Shown: positions 22,690-31,302 of the stretch, piece by piece
How positions within the stretch are numbered: position 1 is the first letter of the stretch
Layout of the letters: every line of letters begins with the position of its first letter
Assembly (NCBI GenBank): GCA_020848545.1
Contig: JADLHZ010000056.1
Location: forward strand, 1-64,000
DNA: 64,000 bases
Origin: Deltaproteobacteria bacterium
GTDB taxonomy: Bacteria > Myxococcota > JADLHZ01
Direction: 5' to 3'
The notes under the pieces: model-generated
What the model saw: only the letters and a program-made list of their open reading frames with translations
Databases searched by the model: none
Told to the model about the DNA's origin: nothing
Made by a program: the position numbers and the translations under genes

Positions 22690-25272
22690 TTACTCGTAGC
22701 TCAGCGCCTGCACGACCTTCATCTTGGCCGCGCGATACGCCGGCCACGCCGCCGCCAACGCCGCACACGCGAGCGAGATCGCCGAGAGCATCGCATGATA
22801 CGAATACGGCGGGTGAAAGCCGATCCGCCACCCCGTGCCCTGCACGTTGAGCACCTTCACGAACAACATCCCGAGCGCGCTGCCGCAGACGAACGAGAGC
22901 CCGAGCGCGGCGCAAGCGAGGACAGCGCCTTCGAGGATCAACGCGAGGACGATCTGTCCGGTCGACATGCCGACCGCGCGCAGCACGCCGAGCTCACGCG
23001 TCCGATCGATGACCGCCGCGAAGAGCGTGTTGACGACGCCGAGCAGCGCCACCAAGATCGCGAGGATGCTCATCGCGCTCGTCGCCCGAAACGACTGCTC
23101 GACGACACCGGCGATCTCTTGCTTGAACTCGCCGTTGGTCAGCACGAAGAGGTCGTAGCGCTTGCCAAACTTCTGCGTGATCTGCGCCTTCAAGCGATCG
23201 CGCAAGGCGGCGTCCTTGCCGAGGTAGAGCTCGTAGGTCTCGACCGTCTCATCGAGGAAGTCGCGCGTGAAGTGGCTGCGATCGATCAGGAACACGCCCT
23301 GATCGGAGGTGTAGTCGACGTAGACGCCGCGCACCGCATACGCCTTCATTCCGGTCGGTGTGTTGAGGCGCACGGTGTCGCCGGGGTGCAGGTTCTTCCG
23401 CTGGGACAAGTTCTCGGACACCATGATCGCCTCGTGCTCGACCATGTCTTTCGCTCCGTCGAGCGCGGCGCCTTCGAGCATGATCGGCCGCGCGTTCTTC
23501 AGCCGCAGATCGAAGTCGATCGCGATCAGCGTGACGCGCAGATCCTCGTAGTTCAGCTTGCGAATGTTGACCGCCTCGACGCGGCCGGCCGCGCCGTCGA
23601 GCGCTTCGAGCTCCTCGAGCAATGACGCCGGCAGGCGTGTGCTCTGTTGGCTCGCGAGCGGCGAGCTGCCGGTGATGAAGAGATCGGCCGGCACCGACTG
23701 CTCCAGCCACGTCTTGATCGACTCTTGGAAACCGTTCGCGAAGGTCGACGTGCCGAAGCCGAGCGAGATGCCGACCATCAGCGCAGCGACCGTGATCACC
23801 GCCCGCGACCCTTGGCGGAGAGAGTTGTCCGCGGCCAGCGCGCCCGGCACCGAAAAGAGAAAGAAGAACGGGCGGCGCAGCGCCTTGCTCGCGACGATGA
23901 GCCCGATCTCGGAGATCGCCGCGCACGCAAGCAACGCGCAAAGCATCGCGAGCTGCGCGGTCCACGGAATCGGCCCTTGGACCGGCAGCGCCGCGAAGAC
24001 GTAGCAGAGCGCCGCGAGCACGAGCGCGATGATCGCGCCCTTCTTCCACGCGAACGCCGGCGGCGCCTTCATCGCATTCTTCGCCATCGACAAGGCCGGG
24101 GGCGTGCGCGACGCGTCGCGGGCGGGAAGATACGCCGAGAGCGCCGTCGCCGAGACGCCGGCGATGACCGCGGCGATCGCTGTCTCCGCCCCGACCGTCG
24201 CGCTCTGCACGTTGAGCTGTACGTAGAGCGACGAGATCGTCGTATTGATCGCCTCGAGCACGACCCGCGCGAGCACTTGACCGAGGCCGACGCCGAGCAC
24301 GCTGCCGACCAAGCCGAGCACCATCGCTTCGCCGACGAAGACGAGCTGCACCTCCTTCTCGGTGACGCCGAGCGCGCGCAGCACGCCGATCTCACGCCGC
24401 CGCTGCGCCACGGCGATGCCGATCGTGTTGTAGATCATGAACATGGCGACGAACATCGCCACCCCGCTCGTCAGCTCGAGGGCGGTCTGAAAGCGCGACA
24501 TCATGCGCTCGGTCCGCTCGCCGCGCCGCGCCGGCTCCTCGACGACGATGCCGGGGCCGGCAGCCGCGCGGATCGCCTCGAGCACCTGCTCGCGATTCTT
24601 CGTCTTGTCGAGCGCGACGTCGATGCGATCGTAGCGATCCTCGCGCTCGAAAGCGATCTGCGCGGCGTCCAAGTACATGATGACCAGGTTGCCGCCGAAC
24701 GCGAGCGCCGGACCCTCGTCCTTGAGCAGCGCCTTCACCTTGAAGTCGCGCACGCCGCTCGGTGCCGTCAGCTTCACGGTGCCGCCGGCCTTGATGCCGT
24801 GCGCGCTGGCGAACTGTGTGCTCAGCATGACGCAGTTCGTGCAGTTCAAGAACTCCAGCGGATCGATCTCGCCTTCGGCGCTCGCGTAGGTCCTGAAGTA
24901 GTCGTCGCCGGTGAGATCGACGCCGAGCACCAACATCGGATCGCTGCTCTTGCCGTCGGCTTCGACGAAGCGACTCTTGGCGCTGACCACGGGTGAGACG
25001 TGCGTGATGCCGGAGACGTGCGCCAGCTTGTCGAGCAGCTCGGTCTTCAATGGCGCGTCGCCGTCGCCGACCTCGACGTCGACCTTGCCGCTGATGTGAC
25101 CCATGGTGCCGCGAAACGACTCGAGGACGGCGCGGTTCGCCGACGCGATCGCGGTCAACGCCGAGATGCTGAGCGCGATGCCCGACAAAGTGAGGAAGCT
25201 GCGCAGCGGGCTCAGGCGTAGGTGGCGCAACGCGACGAGTGAGATCAGCGAACGGAGCGCGCCAGTGAACAT
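22690..25272 (-). CDS. Two-module FtsX-type ABC transporter permease
   Basis: An 860-residue protein with an N-terminal transmembrane helix (about 20-45), a periplasmic MacB-like domain, three helices (about 270-390, containing 'QRRREIGVLRALGVTEKEVQ'), then a second similar module ending in 'IDRTRELGVLRAVGMSTGQI' and three helices. Such permeases work with MacB/LolD-type ATPases, using mechanical force across the periplasm to move lipoproteins, peptides or lipids. The ATG at 25272 lies 4 bp after the ATPase stop. It is the last gene of a five-gene operon. Confidence 0.92.
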   Translation of the reverse strand: MFTGALRSLISLVALRHLRLSPLRSFLTLSGIALSISALTAIASANRAVLESFRGTMGHISGKVDVEVGDGDAPLKTELLDKLAHVSGITHVSPVVSAKSRFVEADGKSSDPMLVLGVDLTGDDYFRTYASAEGEIDPLEFLNCTNCVMLSTQFASAHGIKAGGTVKLTAPSGVRDFKVKALLKDEGPALAFGGNLVIMYLDAAQIAFEREDRYDRIDVALDKTKNREQVLEAIRAAAGPGIVVEEPARRGERTERMMSRFQTALELTSGVAMFVAMFMIYNTIGIAVAQRRREIGVLRALGVTEKEVQLVFVGEAMVLGLVGSVLGVGLGQVLARVVLEAINTTISSLYVQLNVQSATVGAETAIAAVIAGVSATALSAYLPARDASRTPPALSMAKNAMKAPPAFAWKKGAIIALVLAALCYVFAALPVQGPIPWTAQLAMLCALLACAAISEIGLIVASKALRRPFFFLFSVPGALAADNSLRQGSRAVITVAALMVGISLGFGTSTFANGFQESIKTWLEQSVPADLFITGSSPLASQQSTRLPASLLEELEALDGAAGRVEAVNIRKLNYEDLRVTLIAIDFDLRLKNARPIMLEGAALDGAKDMVEHEAIMVSENLSQRKNLHPGDTVRLNTPTGMKAYAVRGVYVDYTSDQGVFLIDRSHFTRDFLDETVETYELYLGKDAALRDRLKAQITQKFGKRYDLFVLTNGEFKQEIAGVVEQSFRATSAMSILAILVALLGVVNTLFAAVIDRTRELGVLRAVGMSTGQIVLALILEGAVLACAALGLSFVCGSALGMLFVKVLNVQGTGWRIGFHPPYSYHAMLSAISLACAALAAAWPAYRAAKMKVVQALSYE

Positions 25273-25276
25273 CCCG

Positions 25277-25951
25277 TTACGCGGCATCTGTGACGACACG
25301 CCCATCCTTGAGACGAATGATCCGATCGCCGATCTTCGCCGCGCTCGGATCGTGGGTGACCATGACCAACGTCACCTGCTTCGCTCGCGTCGTCTCATGC
25401 AGCATGCGCAGCACCTCGGCGCCGGTCGTCGAGTCGAGGTTGCCGGTCGGCTCATCGGCGAGCAAGACGACTGGCGTATTGACGAGCGCGCGCGCGATCG
25501 CCACGCGTTGCATCTCGCCGCCCGAGAGCTGCTCCGGGCGATGGTCCAAGCGCTTGCCGAGCCCGACGGTGTCGAGCAGCGTCTTCGCGCGCTCCATCGC
25601 CTGCGCCCGCGGCACGCCGTTCAAGAGCGCCGGCAACGCCGCGTTCTCGAGCGCGCTCATCGTCGGCAGCAGGTTGAAGAACTGAAAGACGAAGCCCAGG
25701 CGCTGGCGGCGAAAGAGGGTGAGCGCATGCTCGCCCATCTTTGCGGTGCTCTCGCCGGCGAGCACCACGTCGCCCGAGGTCGGCGTGTCGAGCGCGCCGA
25801 TCAGGTGCAGCATCGTCGACTTTCCGGAGCCCGACGGCCCCATGATCGACACGAACTCGCCCTTGGCGACCGTCAGCGAGATACCGTCGACCGCGACGGT
25901 CTGCGAGTCGCCGCGTGTATAGACCTTGCGCACATCGACGAGCTCGATCAT
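25277..25951 (-). CDS. MacB/LolD-type ABC transporter ATP-binding protein
   Basis: A 224-residue ATPase. Walker A is 'GPSGSGKST', the signature is 'LSGGEMQRVAIARAL', Walker B is 'VVLLADEPT' and the switch His is in 'VMVTHDPSA'. The family partners with FtsX-like permeases such as the one immediately downstream. The ATG at 25951 overlaps the stop of the ATP-grasp gene (ATGA), tying the transporter to that enzyme. Confidence 0.95.
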   Translation of the reverse strand: MIELVDVRKVYTRGDSQTVAVDGISLTVAKGEFVSIMGPSGSGKSTMLHLIGALDTPTSGDVVLAGESTAKMGEHALTLFRRQRLGFVFQFFNLLPTMSALENAALPALLNGVPRAQAMERAKTLLDTVGLGKRLDHRPEQLSGGEMQRVAIARALVNTPVVLLADEPTGNLDSTTGAEVLRMLHETTRAKQVTLVMVTHDPSAAKIGDRIIRLKDGRVVTDAA

Positions 25952-26961
25952 CGCGCGCGCGTCCTGAGCGAGAGGGTCACGAGCTTCATCACCATGTCCG
26001 CATAGCTCATCCCGGCCTTCTTGCACGAGCGAAAGAACCCGCCGTGCGGTGAGAGGTCGCAGTTCGGGTTGACGTCGATGACGTAAGGCTCGCCGGCTTG
26101 CGAGATGCGCATGTCGACGCGCGCGTAGCCCTTGCACTCGAGCGCCACGAACGCGCCGCGCGCAGTGTCGGCGATCTTCTTCTTGAGCGCCGGCTTCACC
26201 GTCGGGTTGATCCGCGTCGTCGAGCCTCGATACTCATCCGAGCTCGGCTCCCACTTGCCGGCGTAGGTGACGATGCGTGGCAGCGCCTTCGGCATGTGCG
26301 AGAAGTCGATCTCGCTCCACGGCAGCGCCTCGAAGTCACCAACGCCGTCTTCGAGCAGCGGCACGATGATCTCGCGCCCTTCGACGTATTGCTCGCACAG
26401 CACGGGCTGCTTGTACGTGCGGAAGAGCTCCTTCGCCTGGCGCTTGAACTGCGCGAGATCGTGCACCACCGACGTCGAGGAGATGCCGAGCGATCCGTCC
26501 TCGGCGTTCGGCTTCAAGATCGCCGGGAAGCCGAACTCTGGCTTCGCCTTCGGCACGCTCGTGTACGTCTTCGCGCGCGGCGTCGAGATGCCGAGCGACT
26601 CGAGCAAGCGCTTCGTGCGGTCTTTGCGCAGAGCCGTCGACACCGCGAGCACGCCGTTGCCGGTGTAGGGGATGCGCAAGAGGTCGAGCAGCGCGGGGAC
26701 GAACACCTCGTTGCCGGCGCCGGCGTCGAGGGTCTCGCAGAGGTTGAACACCGACGCGGGCTTCAACATCTGAATGCGTTCGATGAAGTCGAGCTGGCGC
26801 CCGGTCGCCGCGACGAGCGCGGAAGAATAGTCGTCCGACGCCGCGATCGCGGCCGCCACGGCGTGTGCTGTTTTCTCCACATCGGCGCGCGCCGCGTAGT
26901 CACCCTGCTCGGGCGTGTAGTCGACATTATAAAGGACGACGATCGTCTTCTTCTTGCTCAC
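25948..26961 (-). CDS. D-Ala-D-Ala-ligase-like ATP-grasp enzyme
   Basis: A 337-residue ATP-grasp protein. The N-terminal domain has 'IVVLYNVDYTPEQGDYAARA' and 'PASVFNLCETLDAGAGNEVF'; the grasp has 'YTGNGVLAVSTALRKDRTKR', 'FPAILKPNAEDGSLGISS' and the metal/ATP loop 'YVIDVNPNCDLSPHGG'. Members join carboxylates to amines, making dipeptides such as D-Ala-D-Ala. The pattern is not a housekeeping Ddl: Ddl active-site loops are altered. It sits between a lipoprotein peptidase and an ABC exporter, suggesting synthesis of a peptide bond in a product that is exported or in the envelope. Confidence 0.88.
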   Translation of the reverse strand: MSKKKTIVVLYNVDYTPEQGDYAARADVEKTAHAVAAAIAASDDYSSALVAATGRQLDFIERIQMLKPASVFNLCETLDAGAGNEVFVPALLDLLRIPYTGNGVLAVSTALRKDRTKRLLESLGISTPRAKTYTSVPKAKPEFGFPAILKPNAEDGSLGISSTSVVHDLAQFKRQAKELFRTYKQPVLCEQYVEGREIIVPLLEDGVGDFEALPWSEIDFSHMPKALPRIVTYAGKWEPSSDEYRGSTTRINPTVKPALKKKIADTARGAFVALECKGYARVDMRISQAGEPYVIDVNPNCDLSPHGGFFRSCKKAGMSYADMVMKLVTLSLRTRAR

Positions 26962-26967
26962 GGCAGA

Positions 26968-28548
26968 TCACAGCCTCGGCTTCAGCACGGCGATCAGCGC
27001 CTTGCCATCAATCTTCTGCACACCGAGATCCCTGGCGAGCTCGTCGACCGAGGGCTCCAGGCCCTTCCTCATGAACGCGGCGATCCAAGCGCCGGCCTCT
27101 TTGCTCTCGAACCAGCGGTCGCCGAAGGTTTGCTGCAGCCGCTGCTCCATGAGCCCGGCGAGCAGCCACGCGCGGAAGAACTGCGCCGACAAGAAGAACG
27201 GCTCGTGATCGACGAGCCAGCGCTGAGCGTCGACTTCGTCCAAGCGAAAGCCGTGCGCGCGCGACATGAGGTTCTGGTAGAGCTTCGCGAGATCCGGCTG
27301 CTGGTTCGAGTGCCACGCGACTTCGAACATCACCTTCGCCGCGTAACGGCGGGCGAGGAAGAGCCGCTTCAACGCGATGTACTTCGAATAGCTCTTCTGC
27401 TCGTCGGCGGTGAGGCGCACGAGCGCGGTCTTCACCCAGTGCGGGTTGCCCAGGATCGACTGCATGAGGAAGCCGTAGGCGTAGACGAGCGTCTGATCGC
27501 CGAGCGCTTGCAGCTCGAAGCTCGGCGCGCGGCTCGTGACGTAGAAGAGCGCGTGCCCGGCCTCGTGATAGAGCGCCTCCCAACCGCGCAGCCCTTCTTG
27601 CGGCAGGTAGCTCATGCGCACGTCGTTCGGCACCGCGACCGGAAAGGTGCGCGGCCGCTTGCGCTTGTTCGCGCGCGCGTCGGCGTCGATCCTGAGGTTC
27701 GGCATGTCGGCGAGCGAGAAGCCGAGCTGGCGCATCGACACCGCGTGCGAGGTCGACAAGATGTCTTGCGGGAACGCCTTGTCGTAGCGCACCGACCACA
27801 GGAGCCGCGGCATGTCGGCGTGGCGCATCTGCTCGAACTCGAACGACAGCTCGGTCATCAACGCCTGCTTCAGCGGCGCCAGAAAGATCGGGTCGGTGTC
27901 GTTCATGAACTGCTCGGCGACGCGCGAGACCTCGGCGAGATCGGTGCCACGCAGCTCGTTCGCGAGCTCCAGGTAGCTGCTGAAGCCTAGCTTCTTCGTG
28001 GCGGCGGCCACAGCGCGATCGAGCTGCAGGTGCGCCTCGGACAGGTTCGCGTAGGTCTGCCCGGCGGCCTGCTGCAGCTCGCGGCGGCGCGCGTAGTCGG
28101 TCTCGCGCGCCATCAAAGTGTTCAAGTGGCTCAACGCGAAGGTTTGATCGCCCACCTTCAATGACTCGGCGTTGCGCACCCGCGCGAGCTCGTCTTGCTG
28201 CGCGCTCGTCTCGTAACCGACGACCTCGAAGAGGATGTGCCGGCGCAGATAGCGGACCGAGCGTTGAAACGCCGGATCGCTGTTCTCGTTCATCGAGCGC
28301 AAGAGCCGCCACGCCGTACGCGAGCTGAACAAGGTCTCGTGGTCGCGGAAGGTCTCGGCCAAGTTCGCGGGTGTGCCCTGCGTCCACTCGTCCCAGAGCA
28401 GGAGTTGCTGTTGCTTCCAGACGCCATAGGCTTCGTCGCGCATGGCGTCGACGTCGCTCTTCTGCGGCGTGGTATCGAGCGCGGCGCCATTGCCGGCGCA
28501 CGCGGCGAGCAGAGCGAGGAATAAGGAGACGACGAGCGAACGCTTCAT
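26968..28548 (-). CDS. M3-like zinc metallopeptidase lipoprotein
   Basis: A 526-residue protein. The signal ends in a lipobox with Cys16 (LFLALLAACAG). The mainly helical body resembles oligoendopeptidase/M3-M2 type metallopeptidases, with zinc motif HExxH in 'LYHEAGHALFYVTSR'. The third zinc ligand cannot be placed with confidence. It would cleave peptides in the periplasm or at the outer membrane. It starts 8 bp after the HD-like gene's stop and ends 6 bp before the ATP-grasp start, so it is part of the five-gene operon. Confidence 0.82.
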   Translation of the reverse strand: MKRSLVVSLFLALLAACAGNGAALDTTPQKSDVDAMRDEAYGVWKQQQLLLWDEWTQGTPANLAETFRDHETLFSSRTAWRLLRSMNENSDPAFQRSVRYLRRHILFEVVGYETSAQQDELARVRNAESLKVGDQTFALSHLNTLMARETDYARRRELQQAAGQTYANLSEAHLQLDRAVAAATKKLGFSSYLELANELRGTDLAEVSRVAEQFMNDTDPIFLAPLKQALMTELSFEFEQMRHADMPRLLWSVRYDKAFPQDILSTSHAVSMRQLGFSLADMPNLRIDADARANKRKRPRTFPVAVPNDVRMSYLPQEGLRGWEALYHEAGHALFYVTSRAPSFELQALGDQTLVYAYGFLMQSILGNPHWVKTALVRLTADEQKSYSKYIALKRLFLARRYAAKVMFEVAWHSNQQPDLAKLYQNLMSRAHGFRLDEVDAQRWLVDHEPFFLSAQFFRAWLLAGLMEQRLQQTFGDRWFESKEAGAWIAAFMRKGLEPSVDELARDLGVQKIDGKALIAVLKPRL

Positions 28549-28556
28549 GAATGTCC

Positions 28557-30173
28557 TCACAGTGAACCGCGGATCTTGCCGCCCGGCCGCTTGCCCTTGA
28601 AGCTGAGCTTTTTCTCCGGGAGGGCGCCGGAAAACAACTTGAGCGCCACCGGCCCTTGCTCGCGGCAACGCACCTCGAGCGTGTTGCCGCTGCGGATCAT
28701 CTCTTCGTCGTTGCCGCGCTTGCGCAGAAAGAACCAGAGCTGGTCCTGACCGCAGTCGAAGACGTGCTGCAACTTCAAACGCTCGGGCGACGGCACGATG
28801 CCGATCTCGAGGATCTTGTCCCTCGGCTCGTAGCGCGCCCCGGAGAAGGTGCCGGCGAGCTTGCCCATCTCGACGACGAAGGCGCCGCGATCGAACGCGC
28901 GCACGCCCGAGAGGAGATCCTCTTTCATGTTCATCGACATGTTCGGCCAACGGTTGACGAGATCCCAGAGCGCCTTCAGCGGCGGGGCCATCTGCTCGCG
29001 ATCACCGGTCTTCACCGCGACGAAGAACGCCTTGGCCGCCTCTTCGCCGCCGGGGATCTCGAGCAGGCGCGGATAGAGCCAGTGCTGCTGGAACGGCATC
29101 AGGTGATCGGCGAGGCGAATCGCGCTGCCGAACCAGTCTTCGACCGGCTCGAAGTCCAAGTGCGCGTGCAAGACCACGCCGTCGCGCACGCGCTGCTGAT
29201 CCTTCGGCGCCATCACCTTGCGATAGCGGTTGAGCTCGTCGTTGAAGATGCGCGCCGAGTAGTGCCGATGCATGCGGCCGGCTTGATAGCTCACTTGCGA
29301 CGCGTGGCAGGTGTAGCCGAGATCGTGGTGCACCTGCGCGATGCGGCCGACGAAGTAGTCGCGCGGGTTGATCTCGACGACGCCGGCGAGCGCCCCGAAG
29401 ATGCGCTCCTGGATGTCGATGCTGCCCATGATGTGGCGGATACCGCGATCGCCCATCCGGCGCAGGCGGCTCTGCATCTCTTGGTAGATCAGCTTGCGCA
29501 CGAGGTCTTGCTGCACCTCGCCGAGATCTTCAGCCGGCGCGCCACGGATGAGATCCATGCGGTAGGCGGCGTCGATGTAGTGGCTCGTCTCCTCGATGAA
29601 GCGCGCGAGCAACGCCGCGGAGTCTTCGGCGAGGAGGTGCTCGTAGCGCGAGAACTCGAGCTTCGCGTTGGTCTTACCGCGCTCGATCAGGCGCGCGTTC
29701 AGCTGCCCTTTGATCACGTGCGCGGGCTGGCGGTTCTTTGCCAGGCGCAGGAGCTTCTGCTCGAGCTCGACGCGAAAGCGCTCGGCGCGGCCGGCGGCGA
29801 CGCGCTGCTTCTCGTCGAGGGAGAACCAGATATCGTCCAGGTGCTGCTCGGCTTCGAGCTTGTCGAGCCCGTCGTCGCCGAGCGCGATGACACCGAGCGC
29901 CTGGGCCTGGCGCGGGTCCATGCCGATCGGCTGGAAGTTCGGCCCGCGGATGCCCTGCTTCTCGAACTTCTTCGGGGCGACGTCGTCGGCGGCCTTTTGC
30001 TTCGCCGCGGGATCGAGCGCGACCTCTTTGACGCCCTCGGCGCCGGCCGCGCCCTCGGGCTTCTGCGCCTTCTCCGCCGACGCGATCTTGTTCATCAGCG
30101 CCGGGCTCGGCGGCGGTGCGGTGCCCGGCGTCTTGATGATCACCTTGGGCGTTTCGGAGCGACGGATCGGCAC
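28557..30173 (-). CDS. Large HD-like protein of unknown function
   Basis: A 538-residue protein I do not recognise. Residues 1-75 are disordered, rich in Ala, Pro and Lys. The core (about 95-400) is helical, with histidine/aspartate clusters 'AQVHHDLGYT', 'GRMHRHYSARIFNDEL' and 'GVVLHAHLDF' spaced like metal ligands of HD-domain phosphohydrolases. The last about 120 residues are beta-rich (KLQHVFDCGQDQLWFFLRKR). It may hydrolyse nucleotides or bind metal, but this rests on motif resemblance. No signal peptide is seen. It is the first gene of the tight operon running to 22690. Confidence 0.65.
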   Translation of the reverse strand: MPIRRSETPKVIIKTPGTAPPPSPALMNKIASAEKAQKPEGAAGAEGVKEVALDPAAKQKAADDVAPKKFEKQGIRGPNFQPIGMDPRQAQALGVIALGDDGLDKLEAEQHLDDIWFSLDEKQRVAAGRAERFRVELEQKLLRLAKNRQPAHVIKGQLNARLIERGKTNAKLEFSRYEHLLAEDSAALLARFIEETSHYIDAAYRMDLIRGAPAEDLGEVQQDLVRKLIYQEMQSRLRRMGDRGIRHIMGSIDIQERIFGALAGVVEINPRDYFVGRIAQVHHDLGYTCHASQVSYQAGRMHRHYSARIFNDELNRYRKVMAPKDQQRVRDGVVLHAHLDFEPVEDWFGSAIRLADHLMPFQQHWLYPRLLEIPGGEEAAKAFFVAVKTGDREQMAPPLKALWDLVNRWPNMSMNMKEDLLSGVRAFDRGAFVVEMGKLAGTFSGARYEPRDKILEIGIVPSPERLKLQHVFDCGQDQLWFFLRKRGNDEEMIRSGNTLEVRCREQGPVALKLFSGALPEKKLSFKGKRPGGKIRGSL

Positions 30174-30230
30174 GCGGGGTTTCTATGCGAAAGCGGAGGC
30201 GCTGTCAGTATCGCGGCCAGTCTCTCACGA

Positions 30231-30674
30231 TCACCGCGACTCGCTCTGTCTTTCGCGCTTCTTCACCTCGGGCGCGACGTCGGTCTCGAAGTCGGCGAAG
30301 CGGTACATGCGCTGGCCGGCGTTGGTGCTCAGGATCTCGCACAGGCCTTTTTGCACGAGCCGATCGAGCGCCGGCTCGACGAGCTCGATGTTGAGCCCGG
30401 TGTCGCTCGCGACGTCGAAGGCGCTGACGCGTCCCCGGCGCCGGCGCGCGCTCTCCAAGATCAACAGGTCGTCGCCCGGCTGCTCGGCCGTGATCGTCCG
30501 CTGGCGGCCGTTCCACATGAGCAGCGCGCCGCCGACGATCATGAGGCCGGAGAAGACGACCCCGACCGCGGCCTTGCTCGGGTTGCCGTAGAGCGCGCCC
30601 ATGCTGGCGAAGGTGCTGCCGCCGAGCAAGGTCAGCAGGCCGACGATGCGCATGAACGACGGCCGCTCTTTCAC
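30231..30674 (-). CDS. Membrane protein with winged-helix-like tail (paralogue B)
   Basis: A 147-residue protein with two transmembrane helices (about 8-28 and 35-55) and a cytoplasmic tail. The tail (about 70-125, 'LILESARRRRGRVSAFDVAS', 'PALDRLVQKGLCEILSTNAG') looks like a winged helix. It shares this layout with the gene just upstream, which it overlaps through a GTGA start. The two may be paralogous membrane-bound regulators that form a pair. No known family is assigned. Confidence 0.7.
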   Translation of the reverse strand: MKERPSFMRIVGLLTLLGGSTFASMGALYGNPSKAAVGVVFSGLMIVGGALLMWNGRQRTITAEQPGDDLLILESARRRRGRVSAFDVASDTGLNIELVEPALDRLVQKGLCEILSTNAGQRMYRFADFETDVAPEVKKRERQSESR

Positions 30675-31222
30675 AAGCGTTCCTTCTGCGCGGAGACGAG
30701 CGCCTTGATCCGCCGTAGCTCCTCGTCCTCGGCGGACGTCTCCGGCGCCGTCGAAGCACTCGCCACCGGCTCCTTCGCCCGCAACGCCGCTTCGCGCACC
30801 ACCGCATCGAACACGAAGAGCGTAGGCTCGTTCGCATCGCGACGACAGTCACCACGCGCGGCCAGCGCTTCGAGCCCGCGCTGCGCATCGTCGATGCTGA
30901 TCGACAACGCGAGCGCGACCGCCGCCGCGCTGAGCTTGCCGTCGTCCTGCGCCGCGAGCGCGCGCACGTGGGCGAGCCCCGCTTCGCTGAGATCCATCGC
31001 GTCGTGCTTCACAGCGCTGGGCTTCGGCTTCGCGAAGAGCATCGTCAGCCCGCCGGTTGCCATGATCGAGGCGAGGATCAGCGGAAACGGCGCCGGTATC
31101 CGCGTCACGTGGCCCGTGATCATGTTGTTGATGCTGATGAACACGCCGGTGATGCCGACGAAGCTCAGCGGCACGCCGATGAGGCGCATCCAGATCGTCG
31201 CGACGTTGGCGGGACCACCCAT
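30671..31222 (-). CDS. Membrane protein with winged-helix-like tail (paralogue A)
   Basis: A 183-residue protein with two transmembrane helices (about 8-35 and 42-65, 'FPLILASIMATGGLTMLFAK') and a tail with a helical winged-helix-like domain (about 80-150, 'HVRALAAQDDGKLSAAAVAL', 'AQRGLEALAARGDCRRDAN'). The end is acidic and Ser/Ala-rich. The ATG at 31222 is preferred to an upstream start at 31240. It is divergent from the giant pseudokinase gene, 80 bp away. Confidence 0.7.
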   Translation of the reverse strand: MGGPANVATIWMRLIGVPLSFVGITGVFISINNMITGHVTRIPAPFPLILASIMATGGLTMLFAKPKPSAVKHDAMDLSEAGLAHVRALAAQDDGKLSAAAVALALSISIDDAQRGLEALAARGDCRRDANEPTLFVFDAVVREAALRAKEPVASASTAPETSAEDEELRRIKALVSAQKERL

Positions 31223-31255
31223 CGTTCTCGAGCTTAGCACCTCGGCGGCAAATCC

Positions 31256-31283
31256 TTGAACCTTCGCGCTCGCCTGTTACAAC
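31256..31283 (+). promoter_or_regulatory. Possible sigma-70 promoter of the pseudokinase gene
   Basis: TTGAAC (31256-31261) and TACAAC (31278-31283) are separated by 16 bp, 20 bp before the TTG start of the large plus-strand gene. The spacing and partial consensus match are suggestive only. Confidence 0.3.
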
Positions 31284-31302
31284 ATGTGCGAAAGGTTTTA
31301 CA

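Noticed and set aside
23647-24996. Arg/His-rich plus-strand frame opposite the FtsX-type permease
   Set aside because: Composition is that of a complementary frame; the permease is clear.
25948-26961. Housekeeping D-alanine-D-alanine ligase (ddl)
   Set aside because: It is not near mur/fts genes, its loops differ from Ddl, and it overlaps an ABC exporter gene; so it is called only Ddl-like.
28656-31259. 867-residue plus-strand frame opposite three minus-strand genes
   Set aside because: It spans several genes with good starts and motifs on the other strand and has shadow-type composition.
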